Origin: Methanobacteriota archaeon
GTDB lineage: Archaea; Thermoplasmatota; Poseidoniia; Poseidoniales; Thalassarchaeaceae
NCBI GenBank assembly: GCA_018650285.1
Contig: JABIGF010000015.1
Span: 62,001 to 126,000, forward strand
Direction: 5' to 3'
Length of the DNA stretch: 64,000 nt
Shown here: positions 9,725 to 17,490 of the stretch, piece by piece
Position numbering within the stretch: position 1 is the first letter of the stretch
Layout: the number at the start of each line of letters is the position of its first letter
Translations under genes and position numbers: made by a program
Notes under the pieces: model-generated
Told to the model about the DNA's origin: nothing
The model's input: only the letters and a program-made list of their open reading frames with translations
Databases searched by the model: none

Positions 9725-11560
9725 ATGACTGACGAAGAAGATGAATCAATTGAGCAAATTGGGACCGCACAATGTGGTGCTTGTCAAGCTGAAATTCCGG
9801 CAGATTCCAAGAGTTGTCCGGAATGTAAAGTATCATTCAGTGGATTAGAAGATGTTGATATGGGAGAATGTGGTTCATGCCAGGCAATTGTACCTCTTGA
9901 TTCAAAAGCATGCCCAAGTTGTAACATCTCATTTGTATTAGATGACCTAATAAATTCACTTAAAGAATGGATGACCGAAGAACAATTATCTATTTCAGAT
10001 GTATTTGGAAAATGGGATGCTAATGATGATGGTGTCCTTTCTGGTGGTGAAATCCGCGCCGGTCTTTTAGAAGCCGAATTAGCAGTGTTACCAATTAGTG
10101 AAGTAGATCGGTTTATGCACCAAGTAGATTTAAACAATGATAGTGAAATATCATTCGCTGAATTATCTGCTCTCCTCTCACTTCCTGAAATAATTGACGG
10201 AGATGATGCTGAAGAAATCTCAGAAGATGGAGAAACTTCTGAAAACGATGAAGATGAATCTGAAAATGACGAAGAAGAGGCAGATGCTGATTCTGATGAC
10301 GATGATTCCGATGATGACGAAGATTCCGATGATGACGAAGATTCCGATGATGATTCTGATGACGAAGATTCCGATGATGATTCAGATGACGAAGATTCAG
10401 ATGAGGCCGAAGATGATGATTCTGATGACGATGATTCCGATGATGATTCTGATGACGAAGATTCAGATGATGACGAAGATTCAGATGATGACGAAGATGC
10501 TGATTCCGTTGATGACGAAGATGAGGCCGAAGATGCTGATTCTGATGACGAAGATTCAGATGATGACGATGAACAACTCATCGACAAATTGGTTGATCTT
10601 GTGAGAGATGCTGATGAGAATATCAGGAGTGTTTTCACAGAATTTGATGATAATAATAATAACTTAATATCTCCAGAAGAGTTCAAAAAATCGATTGAAA
10701 AACATTTTGACGATGATTTTGACGATGGCGAAATAGATGAATTAATCGATGCAATTGACACTGATGAAGACGGCTTTATTGACCTCATAGAATTTGTAGA
10801 TTCGATTGAATCGCCAGATGATGTTAAAGAAACAATAGAAGAAAAGAAATCAGAAGGTCCAACAAAGAATCAAATTTGGTTAATGAGAAACGAGGAGAAT
10901 CTATTCCCAATTCTTTGGTCAATATTCGGCCTTGGTGCAATTATGGTCGTAGTCAATGTATTCGGATTCTTTGCTAATGTGTTTACTTGTAAAGAAGGTG
11001 ATAATGCTTGGCTCCTTAACAACGATTGGTGTGCATCAAACACTAAACTCAATTTACTGGACATTTTTTCCTCAAGTGACCCTTCCTCTTGGAGTCCAAG
11101 CGGGAGTTGGGGTATACCCGATATTTTCGCAATATTGCTATGTATTGGCTTGATTATCGGCTCAATTTACTTTAGAAAAGAAGTAAAATCTTGGAAAGAA
11201 CAGTACCGCAAGAAGAAGGCCTCCGAAGAAGATGAAGATTCTAGTGATGATGATTCTGAAGAAGAATCTGACGAAGATGCTGATGATGAAACTGAAGATG
11301 AAAGCGATGAAGAAGAGTCTGATGAAGATGGTGGCGATGAAGAAGAGTCTGATGAATCAGATGATGACGATGATGAAGACGACTCGGATGAAAGCGATGA
11401 AGAAATCGATGTTGGTTCCCATGTCGGCGTTGAGCACGAGGGTGAAGAGTGGTACGGCGTAATTGTCAAATTTGATGAAGACGATGATGAAGTTCTAGTC
11501 AAGGATGATGATTCTGGAGATGAATACTGGATCCCATTTGATGCCATGTTCGTGGATTGA
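9725..11560 (+). CDS. Acidic membrane protein with two zinc ribbons, EF-hand pairs and a C-terminal barrel-like domain
   Basis: About 611 residues. Order of parts: two CxxC zinc ribbons (CGACQAEIP...SCPEC and CGSCQAIVP...ACPSC, residues 15-75); an EF-hand pair (DANDDGVLSGGE and DLNNDSEISFAE, about residues 105-150); a roughly 110-residue run of Asp, Ser and Glu; a second EF-hand pair (DDNNNNLISPEE and DTDEDGFIDLIE); two hydrophobic segments (about 390-415 and 465-485) with Cys residues between them; a second acidic run; and a C-terminal SHVGVEHEGEEWYGVIVKF...DEYWIPF segment resembling a small SH3/Tudor-like barrel. Calcium binding by the EF-hands is likely. The overall function is unknown. 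It forms a probable operon with the next two genes. Confidence 0.75.
   Translation: MTDEEDESIEQIGTAQCGACQAEIPADSKSCPECKVSFSGLEDVDMGECGSCQAIVPLDSKACPSCNISFVLDDLINSLKEWMTEEQLSISDVFGKWDANDDGVLSGGEIRAGLLEAELAVLPISEVDRFMHQVDLNNDSEISFAELSALLSLPEIIDGDDAEEISEDGETSENDEDESENDEEEADADSDDDDSDDDEDSDDDEDSDDDSDDEDSDDDSDDEDSDEAEDDDSDDDDSDDDSDDEDSDDDEDSDDDEDADSVDDEDEAEDADSDDEDSDDDDEQLIDKLVDLVRDADENIRSVFTEFDDNNNNLISPEEFKKSIEKHFDDDFDDGEIDELIDAIDTDEDGFIDLIEFVDSIESPDDVKETIEEKKSEGPTKNQIWLMRNEENLFPILWSIFGLGAIMVVVNVFGFFANVFTCKEGDNAWLLNNDWCASNTKLNLLDIFSSSDPSSWSPSGSWGIPDIFAILLCIGLIIGSIYFRKEVKSWKEQYRKKKASEEDEDSSDDDSEEESDEDADDETEDESDEEESDEDGGDEEESDESDDDDDEDDSDESDEEIDVGSHVGVEHEGEEWYGVIVKFDEDDDEVLVKDDDSGDEYWIPFDAMFVD
10285..10570 (+). 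repeat. Imperfect Asp/Ser/Glu-coding tandem repeat
   Basis: A run of short units of the type gatgatgacgaagattc, repeated with variations inside the acidic membrane protein gene. It encodes the low-complexity DSDDEDSDDD tract. Such units can expand and contract, and they create long spurious open frames in other frames and on the other strand. Confidence 0.85.
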
Positions 11561-11564
11561 TATA

Positions 11565-11903
11565 ATGGCTAATAAATTGTCAGAATTTATTGGTATTGAA
11601 GTATGCCCTGATTGTGGTTGCCTTACAAATAATAGTGGACTTCGATGTCCTGAATGCGGTTTGTTTCACTATGATTTAGATGCCCTTCCTGACCGAGACG
11701 CACCACCTCCCGTAGTTCAAACTGTTATTGAGAAACCAGATGTAGATCCATTACTGTATAGTTTGAATCCTGGGGCGGCCCTACCCGAAGCCGTTGAAGA
11801 TGATGCGCCTGATGTGACAGTTAATTGGTCTGAATCGAATAGTGATTTCACATTTACAGATGATGAGCAATCTGTCTCCAATGGGGTTAGTGAAGATGGA
11901 TGA
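11565..11903 (+). CDS. Small zinc-ribbon protein of unknown function
   Basis: A 112-residue protein starting at the ATG at 11565, four bases after the previous stop. Its N-terminus has one CxxC-x(n)-CxxC zinc ribbon (CPDCGCLTNNSGLRCPECG, residues 14-32), followed by an acidic, probably unfolded tail. The gene overlaps the AlaX start by eight bases, indicating co-translation. I do not recognise a family beyond the ribbon, which resembles those at the front of the preceding protein. Confidence 0.7.
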   Translation: MANKLSEFIGIEVCPDCGCLTNNSGLRCPECGLFHYDLDALPDRDAPPPVVQTVIEKPDVDPLLYSLNPGAALPEAVEDDAPDVTVNWSESNSDFTFTDDEQSVSNGVSEDG

Positions 11904-12630
11904 ACCACTACATATCTACAATCATCCCGCCACTAACCCACAATCGTTTGAAACAAGTATTTTGGGCATCAGCAATATTGATGGCAAATATTGGATTGAA
12001 CTTGAAGAATCATATTACTACCCTGCTGGAGGTGGGCAACCCGCTGATTTGGGCACTTTAGAATTAAGTGAATGTTCAATTCCAATTATAGATGTCAGAA
12101 AAAAAGAAACCATAATTCACGAAATAATGGGTGATTTTACCCCAGATAACCTTGTTGGCAAACAGGTAGTTGCTCATTTTGATACTGAAAGAAGAAATCA
12201 ATTAGCGAGAATGCATACAGCTCAACATCTAGTTTCAGCAGTTGCTGATGAACTATTCTCTGGCACCACTATTGGTAATCAAATTGGAACCGAAAAAACT
12301 AGAATTGACTTAGGCATTATTGATAGGGAGGCATTTGATAAAGAGGCATTAGTAGATGCTGTTAATTCAATAATTGAATCTAAACTAATTGTGTCAATGG
12401 ATTTTCAACAACGGTCTGAATTGATATCAAATCCGCTTGTACGAGTTAACCTAGACTTGCTACCCAAGGCAATTGAAGAGTTACGAGTCATCACAATTGA
12501 TGGAGTTGATATATGCCCTTGTGCAGGTAGTCATGTAGCAAATACCAGTGAAATTGGTTCTATTGAAATTGGTAGAGTCAAATCAAAAGGTGCAGGTAAA
12601 TTACGCGTAGAATATAGCATTGTTGAATGA
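11896..12630 (+). CDS. alaX: Free-standing alanyl-tRNA editing protein (AlaX type)
   Basis: Hydrolyses Ser or Gly mischarged on tRNA-Ala. About 244 residues. The zinc/catalytic signature is complete: HTAQH (HxxxH) near residue 110 and CPCAGSH (CxxxH) near residue 215. An N-terminal beta-barrel with YYPAGGGQPADLGTL shows it is the longer AlaX-M/L form with an N-terminal domain resembling the AlaRS linker. The start ATG overlaps the end of the small zinc-ribbon gene. Confidence 0.9.
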   Translation: MDEPLHIYNHPATNPQSFETSILGISNIDGKYWIELEESYYYPAGGGQPADLGTLELSECSIPIIDVRKKETIIHEIMGDFTPDNLVGKQVVAHFDTERRNQLARMHTAQHLVSAVADELFSGTTIGNQIGTEKTRIDLGIIDREAFDKEALVDAVNSIIESKLIVSMDFQQRSELISNPLVRVNLDLLPKAIEELRVITIDGVDICPCAGSHVANTSEIGSIEIGRVKSKGAGKLRVEYSIVE

Positions 12631-12712
12631 TTGCCACTTATAGTGCTAAGAATACTTATCATCACTATTCAAATGACAATCATTTCTCTACCATCTGGAA
12701 TTGTTTCAATAT

Positions 12713-12784
12713 GGGCCCGGGCGGAATTGAACCGCCGATCTTCGCCATGTCAAGGCGACGTCATAGCCCCTAGACCACGAGCCC
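12713..12784 (-). tRNA. tRNA-Val (anticodon GAC)
   Basis: Read on the minus strand, the 72 bases fold as a complete cloverleaf: acceptor stem GGGCTCG/CGGGCCC with one G-U pair, a D arm, anticodon stem TCGCC/GGCGA around the loop TTGACAT (anticodon GAC), a short variable loop, and T arm GGCGG-TTCAATT-CCGCC. No intron is visible and CCA is not encoded. It lies downstream of alaX on the opposite strand. Confidence 0.96.
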
Positions 12785-12806
12785 TTATGTTGATCACTCA
12801 GTAGAA

Positions 12807-12959
12807 TCATCCGATGATTTTCGAAATCTTACCAGTGCACCCATCTTCTGAACAACGACCAGCGACTCTCTTACGACCGTTACTCATAGTTATGAGTTCA
12901 CCGCCCTTAATCGGCCCGTAGGTCTTGCACTTGAGACAGAATCCTTGGTAGTCCGCCAT
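12807..12959 (-). CDS. DUF5679-like small zinc protein
   Basis: A 50-residue protein from the ATG at 12959 (MADYQGFCLKCKT). It has a CxxC near the N-terminus and a second Cys pair (CSEDGC), separated by a segment MSNGRKRVAGRC that matches the small DUF5679 zinc-ribbon proteins common in archaea. A longer in-frame version beginning at 13025 lacks family support. Function is unknown. It is transcribed toward tRNA-Val on the same strand and could share its transcript. Confidence 0.7.
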   Translation of the reverse strand: MADYQGFCLKCKTYGPIKGGELITMSNGRKRVAGRCSEDGCTGKISKIIG

Positions 12960-13185
12960 TGCAACCGACCCGAGCACCGGCAACCCAAATATGAAACCTC
13001 CGCGTGAAGAGCTGTTTCCACACATACGATTACCAACTTCTCATCAAGAAAAAAATGATACTTGCACCCCCTAGGCTCAGAGGGGCAAATTTACAATTCT
13101 TTGAATGGCCATATGTGAATCGCCGCGTAAACGTTGCACTGCGAGCCTGCAACAAAATATCACAGGAGTTAAGCAATTTATGAAG

Positions 13186-13223
13186 TACTGATAATACTCC
13201 TTATCCGCCCATACGGGGTGTGC
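13186..13223 (-). repeat. Copy A of a CCCGTAT-GGCGGATAAG motif
   Basis: Minus strand reads CCCGTATGGGCGGATAAG followed by GAGTATTATCAGTA. It closely matches copy C (13693-13734, plus strand), and its core matches copy B (13979-14012, minus strand). A T7 run on the minus strand at 13055-13049, just past a CCCCT/AGGGG hairpin (13067-13085), could end a transcript of about 170 bases reading leftward from here. Confidence 0.6.
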
Positions 13224-13612
13224 CTAATTTGGCATTTTGCCAAATCTTAACGGCCCAAATCACATTTCATGCAATTTCCCATTCTTCTCTCCTCGGGCTC
13301 ACGTGGTTCGCGAGTTCCGAGAAGAATGTGACCCGTATGTCGAATACTCATTTTGTGGCGTGGTGAATTGCGCCTTGAACTTGACACGGTTAGTGCACCG
13401 GCGATAGGAGAGGGAGGTGGTGAGGCTGAGGGTCTGTGGGCTACGCCACTTTCCCTAGCCTGCGCAAACGGGTAAATCGGCTATAATCGCCTCAGCAAAA
13501 ACAAGGTAAATCAACTCCACCTCAATCACAAATCTTCATCAAAATAACACACATTGGCAAAATGCTCGCCCCATTCCTGCTCAAAATCGCATAAATGGCC
13601 CGGGCCCGGGGT

Positions 13613-13654
13613 GGACAGGTAATATCCCTCGCGCGCGTGCACGCGAGGCTGTCC
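13613..13654. other. Strong nested hairpin followed by a T run
   Basis: GGACAG (13613-13618) pairs perfectly with CTGTCC (13649-13654), and inside it CCTCGCG (13627-13633) pairs with CGCGAGG (13642-13648). On the plus strand it is followed by AATTTT. It sits next to a 12-base palindrome, CCCGGGCCCGGG, at 13599-13610. It could be part of a structured RNA or a transcript end; the sequence alone does not decide. Confidence 0.55.
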
Positions 13655-13692
13655 AATTTTGCAAAAATAGTAAATCAAAAGCATTCCATTTT

Positions 13693-14012
13693 GTGCCCGT
13701 ATTCTGGCGGATAAGAAGACATTATCTCTCAGTAGCCGGAGGTTGCCATCCCATCATCGGAGGTTCGGCAGACGAAACTGCCTCATCCTACGACAACACT
13801 CCTGGGGCCCAGTCAAGCAGGCAGGACACTCCGAGATCGGAATACGAGTTCCTCTTCTTCCTCTCTCGTCGCTAACGCGTCAGGTGCGGCTGTTCGGCCT
13901 TAACGGCAAACAAGTGGCCTTGGCCTCACCGAGAGCACCTTTTGGCGTTCCTTGGCTTGTCAGCACCCCCTACAGAGGCTAATCATACATTATCAGCCCA
14001 TACGGGGTGCGC
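13693..14012. ncRNA. Putative structured RNA gene of about 300 bases flanked by inverted motif copies
   Basis: The segment is GC-rich, lacks a credible reading frame and is bounded by motif copies C (13693-13734, plus) and B (13979-14012, minus), which are inverted relative to each other and could pair to bring the ends together. Internal hairpins include GGCAG-ACGAAA-CTGCC (13768-13783) and TCCTG/CAGGA (13799-13829). On the plus strand a T5 run follows at about 14023. Length and end pairing would suit SRP RNA, and 13735-13755 has a faint likeness to an Alu-domain 5' end, but the universal helix 8 motif is not visible. Strand and family are unresolved. Confidence 0.4.
13979..14012 (-). repeat. 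Copy B of the CCCGTAT-GGC-GATAA motif
   Basis: Minus strand reads CCCGTATGGGCTGATAATG. On the plus strand, 13990-14012 matches 13201-13223 of copy A at 21 of 23 positions, so A and B are direct repeats about 790 bases apart, while copy C lies between them in inverse orientation. Confidence 0.6.
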
Positions 14013-14130
14013 GTTTAGGGTGATTTTTGAGAACGCCTAGAATCAAAACGCCGAAATCGGATTTTCAAAATTCAAAACTATGAATATTGGCAACAATTAG
14101 ACCTAAGACTACTTATGTTGTTTTCTCACA

Positions 14131-15432
14131 TTATAACGAATTTACCCATTCGCCATTTGATAGAGTTGCGGCAAAGGGTAAGTCTGGTGAATTGCACCAA
14201 TCAGTAACTTTCTTGCTTGAAAGAATGTTTAGTGAACTAGGCCCTCCTTCAATAATCATACCAAGACCTGTACCTTGGCCCTCGACAAGTGATGCTGCAC
14301 TATTACGAGAAGATGCAACTAAGGCAGATAGAGAAGATACGCTAGAGTGACGCATAGCTAATTGTGCAGAGAAGGGTAGAGAGAGACTTGGGCAATTTGG
14401 ATTGAAGTCGGTAGCAAGTGACCAGGCCCAATCATTATCTATGCACTTCTGGAATGGCGGCCAATGGTCTAACCCCAATACATGAGGTGTGCTAGGGAGA
14501 AAGCCTTGGATTACACCTGACTTATGGCAAGCCTCTCTAGCACTATCAGAACTCCATCCGGCGTGATCTGCTGTCAGCGCCCCTAATTCAGCAGCAAGTT
14601 GTGCGCCTCCGCAATCAGCAAACTCATCAACATGTAATCTAATTTCAAGCCCCTCCGATTTTGCAGCCTTACAGATATCTTCGGTTTCTTCTAATGTAAA
14701 CCAACCATCTTCACAAAATACATCGGCATATGTAGCAATACCTTGCTCAACAACTGCAGGGAGTTGTTCAGAAAGCAATTGTTCAACGTATTGACTCCTT
14801 GTCATTCCTTTTGGAACTGAATGGGCACCCAACCATGTTGCCGTTGTATGAATTGATTTTTCCTCGCCTAATTGATTAGATACATCAAGTATTTTCAATT
14901 CATCTTGTACTGTTAATCCATAACCACTTTTTGTTTCCAAAAAAGTCGAACCAAATTGTTGCGCAGTATTGACCCTTTTAAGACCCTCTTGAAGAAGTAG
15001 ATTATGGCTAGCCTCTCTCGTTTCTCTAACCGTTTTGTTTATTCCGCCACCCATATCAGATATTTCTCGATATGAATATCCCTGTTCACGCAAAGCCACT
15101 TCGTTTGATCTATCTCCAGTCCAAATCAAATGATTATGGCCATCAACAAGACCTGGGATGACCGCTTGACCTGCTAAATCCCAAACCTCAAACTTGCCAT
15201 TTTTCAAAAGGGTTGGTTTGGCATTTCCTATTGTGACATCTGGAGAATATTCTGCTTGTAATTCCTCAGAATCGGCAATCGATTCAATCTTTGAATCAGA
15301 AGTCAGTATGGCTCTCCCTGAAGGGTGGATTAGGGCATTTTCATCGGACATTACATCCCCTGTTAAAGCGCCACTGAAGCCACTCGGAGACAAGTGAGCA
15401 ATCGGGCCGGCGTTGAGAAACAGGCGTCGCAT
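14131..15432 (-). CDS. hutI: Imidazolonepropionase
   Basis: Metal-dependent amidohydrolase converting 4-imidazolone-5-propanoate to N-formimino-L-glutamate, the third step of histidine degradation. About 433 residues from the ATG at 15432. Amidohydrolase landmarks: VIPGLVDGHNHLIWTGDRSNE (metal His pair), ETKSGYGLT, LGAHSVP, IRLHVDEFADCGGA, ALTADHAG and ATDFNPNCPS. These match HutI in order. It lies about 5.5 kb from hutH, separated by unrelated genes and the noncoding block, but completes the pathway. Its start is 64 bases from the divergent Kae1 start. Confidence 0.94.
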   Translation of the reverse strand: MRRLFLNAGPIAHLSPSGFSGALTGDVMSDENALIHPSGRAILTSDSKIESIADSEELQAEYSPDVTIGNAKPTLLKNGKFEVWDLAGQAVIPGLVDGHNHLIWTGDRSNEVALREQGYSYREISDMGGGINKTVRETREASHNLLLQEGLKRVNTAQQFGSTFLETKSGYGLTVQDELKILDVSNQLGEEKSIHTTATWLGAHSVPKGMTRSQYVEQLLSEQLPAVVEQGIATYADVFCEDGWFTLEETEDICKAAKSEGLEIRLHVDEFADCGGAQLAAELGALTADHAGWSSDSAREACHKSGVIQGFLPSTPHVLGLDHWPPFQKCIDNDWAWSLATDFNPNCPSLSLPFSAQLAMRHSSVSSLSALVASSRNSAASLVEGQGTGLGMIIEGGPSSLNILSSKKVTDWCNSPDLPFAATLSNGEWVNSL

Positions 15433-15496
15433 CGTATACCGCGACGCACTATAGGCTTGAAATGATGTGGCATACCCGCAAAGCATAGTGAACAGT

Positions 15497-16507
15497 ATGG
15501 CTGGAGGGATAGTTGTTGGAATTGAATCAACAGCACACACCCTTTCTATTGGCTCGGTTGATGGGGAAGGCGAGCCGACGCCGTCATTTTCAGCCTTTTT
15601 CCGACCCGAAGAAGGGGGGATTCATCCAAGAGAGGCGGCTGACCATCATGCAGAGAATGCATCAACCTTGGTCAGGCAATTATTAGATTCTGGAATTGAA
15701 GGAAAATCAGTATCAGCTGTAGCATTTAGCCAAGGCCCAGGCCTTGGCCCGTGCCTTCGAGTTGGAGCAAGTGTTGCACGTGCATTAGCAAGTAAGTGGG
15801 ATGTGCCATTAGTTGGCGTAAATCACTGTGTTGCACACATTGAAATTGGGAGACAGCAATGTAAAATGGACGACCCAGTACTACTCTATGTATCGGGTGG
15901 AAACACACAAGTCATCACACGTATGGCTGGACGATACAGAGTACTTGGGGAAACCCTTGACATCGGCATTGGGAATATGCTTGACAAATTTGCAAGAGAG
16001 CAAGGATTGCCATTCCCTGGCGGCCCGAAAATAGAGATTTTAGCCAAACAATGGTTAGATGAGAATTCAGATGCAAACTTAGACGATTACATCCTACCAT
16101 ATGCCGTACATGGAATGGATCTAGCCTTTTCTGGGCTATATGCTGCTGCGAGCAGACTTGTTGAGCGGGGCGCACCCCTTGGAGCTGTATGTTGGAGCCT
16201 ACAAGAACATGCATTTGCAGCTTGTGTAGAAGTTGCTGAACGAGCTATGGCTCACACTGGAAAGAGGGAACTTTTGCTTGGAGGGGGTGTTGCTTGTAAT
16301 CAGCGAATAAAGGAAATGGCAAATTTGATGTCAAATGAGAGAGGGGCTATTGCTGGAATTCCGCCCGCTAGATACTGTGTAGACAATGGGTCAATGATTG
16401 CTACTTTAGGAAGATTACAATACCTAAATAGTGGCCCGACGTCATTTGATGAGTCTGCTGTAAAGCAAGGGTTGAGAACCGATGAAACACAAATTTCTTG
16501 GCCCTGA
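15497..16507 (+). CDS. kae1: tRNA N6-threonylcarbamoyladenosine synthase subunit Kae1
   Basis: Catalytic subunit of the KEOPS complex that places threonylcarbamoyl on A37 of ANN-decoding tRNAs. About 336 residues from the ATG at 15497. ASKHA-fold features: GIESTAHTLSIG at the N-terminus, the metal-binding HCVAHIEIGR, VSGGNTQV, DIGIGNMLDKFAR, DLAFSGL, and GGGVACNQR near the end. In many euryarchaea Kae1 is fused to the Bud32 kinase; here the protein stops after the Kae1 domain and no Bud32 gene is in the window. Confidence 0.95.
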   Translation: MAGGIVVGIESTAHTLSIGSVDGEGEPTPSFSAFFRPEEGGIHPREAADHHAENASTLVRQLLDSGIEGKSVSAVAFSQGPGLGPCLRVGASVARALASKWDVPLVGVNHCVAHIEIGRQQCKMDDPVLLYVSGGNTQVITRMAGRYRVLGETLDIGIGNMLDKFAREQGLPFPGGPKIEILAKQWLDENSDANLDDYILPYAVHGMDLAFSGLYAAASRLVERGAPLGAVCWSLQEHAFAACVEVAERAMAHTGKRELLLGGGVACNQRIKEMANLMSNERGAIAGIPPARYCVDNGSMIATLGRLQYLNSGPTSFDESAVKQGLRTDETQISWP

Positions 16508-16593
16508 ATCGTTGAACTCAACCATTATACAAGACTGTAAGTGTTATGAGGGGTCGGCATCGCAGCAGCCATTAACAAGGAGGGGGAAAACGC

Positions 16594-17490
16594 TTGGCAA
16601 AGAAGAAATTACCATTCAATCCATTCGCTAAAGACGCAGTAAAAAAGAAAGCCTCTCAACCAAAACCACAAGGAAGAACACCCCCCCCAACCTCTCACCG
16701 CAAGGCATCACCTATTCCAACTAAAGCACCAGTAATTGAACCAAAATCGCCTAAGCCTGCGATACCTAAAGACTACCTCGCTCCATCAAAACCTAAGCCA
16801 GAAGATGAAGTCCCATCAACAAAAGAAGAAACAATTGTTGAAGATGATGTGACAGAACCGAATGATGACGAGCCTGTCATCGTAAATGACTCCTCAATTG
16901 TTGAGCCGGAAATTGCCGATGAAATACCAAAAGGGCCTGCTACTGCTCAAGGGAAAACTAGAGGCGTTGGCCTTAGCCAGCAAACGGAAATTAAATCTGA
17001 TGAAAAATCAAAGACTGTTAAAGATGATAATTACACATCCACCTTGTTGGCAGAAAGCAAGGCATCTAGAACAGATGCAGTTGGAGAAAAGGCAAGCAGT
17101 AATGAAAATGTGATTACTGCTCAAAAGGCAACCATAGAAGCAAAAGGTACCCGCAAATCTGCTAGCGAAAAGGCGTTTGAAAAGCGCAACAAGATGATGC
17201 AAAAGAAACGTAAGGCACGTGCTGCTGCACCACCTATGAAAAGAGTCGTCAAGTTAAATCGGCGTAAATATATGGAATTCAAAGTTGACATTCGTGAAAT
17301 ATTGGTTGAAGAAGATGTTGATGAAGAACACCGGGCAAACCTACTTGGTTCCACTTGGGCTAAAGGTGAACGCCAAGGCATCGATGCCGCAATTGAATTT
17401 GTTGAAGAAAAATTAGAAGACCAAATAATCACGGAATCAACCGCTGAAAGAATTATCAAAGTCCTCAAAGGATACAGGAAAATGAGATAA
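16594..17490 (+). CDS. Lys/Pro-rich protein with conserved-looking helical C-terminus
   Basis: 298 residues, unrecognised. I place the start at the TTG at 16594 because a strong Shine-Dalgarno-like aaggaggggg lies just upstream (about 16576-16586). Residues 1-210 are rich in Lys, Pro, Glu and Ser and probably disordered; residues 190-215 are very basic. The last 75 residues (RRKYMEFKVDIREILVEEDV onward) look folded and mostly helical. It ends directly against the FKBP start, so the two are probably co-translated. The basic middle could bind nucleic acid or the ribosome, but that is a guess. Confidence 0.65.
   Translation: MAKKKLPFNPFAKDAVKKKASQPKPQGRTPPPTSHRKASPIPTKAPVIEPKSPKPAIPKDYLAPSKPKPEDEVPSTKEETIVEDDVTEPNDDEPVIVNDSSIVEPEIADEIPKGPATAQGKTRGVGLSQQTEIKSDEKSKTVKDDNYTSTLLAESKASRTDAVGEKASSNENVITAQKATIEAKGTRKSASEKAFEKRNKMMQKKRKARAAAPPMKRVVKLNRRKYMEFKVDIREILVEEDVDEEHRANLLGSTWAKGERQGIDAAIEFVEEKLEDQIITESTAERIIKVLKGYRKMR

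Larger units (their letters stand above)
13026..14130. other. Gene-free block with several hairpins and a three-copy motif; probable structured RNA locus
   Basis: About 1.1 kb with no credible protein gene; the two 60-79 codon frames here have no protein-like composition. It is more GC-rich than its surroundings in places (notably about 13,270-13,500 and 13,590-14,010), which in an AT-rich genome is typical of structured RNA. I see long stem-loops at 13280-13328 (10-bp outer stem), 13425-13496 (GCTGAGG/CCTCAGC), 13613-13654 (nested 6-bp and 7-bp stems followed by T4) and 13768-13783 (GGCAG/CTGCC), plus three copies of one motif. I looked for diagnostic motifs of SRP RNA, RNase P RNA and 5S rRNA and could not find convincing ones on either strand, so no family is assigned. 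Confidence 0.6.

Noticed and set aside
10194-10788. Long frames on both strands over the acidic repeat (10194-10604 plus; 9784-10788 minus)
   Set aside because: They read as poly-Met/Ile/Leu and poly-Ser and arise from the GAT/GAC/GAA repeat of the real gene in the other frames.
13081-13200. Possible 5S rRNA, because of GGAGTTAAGC and AGTACTG near 13165-13190
   Set aside because: The distance from a GGCCATA-like start is about 17 bases too long and the 5S helices do not form; the loop E and helix I sequences are missing.
13693-13982. Two overlapping plus-strand frames of 60 and 79 codons (13693-13875, 13743-13982) in the noncoding block
   Set aside because: Composition is not protein-like, there is no RBS, and they coincide with GC-rich hairpins and inverted motif copies, so an RNA gene is more likely.
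13200-14012. RNase P RNA or SRP RNA
   Set aside because: I could not find GAGGAAAGTCC with its P4 partner, nor the SRP helix 8 GGAAGG/AGCAG motif, on either strand. A CGGCTATAATCG near 13478 and an Alu-like start near 13735 are too weak to assign a family.
14087-14350. 87-codon plus-strand frame opposite the end of hutI
   Set aside because: It is the reverse reading of the conserved hutI C-terminus and has no independent support.
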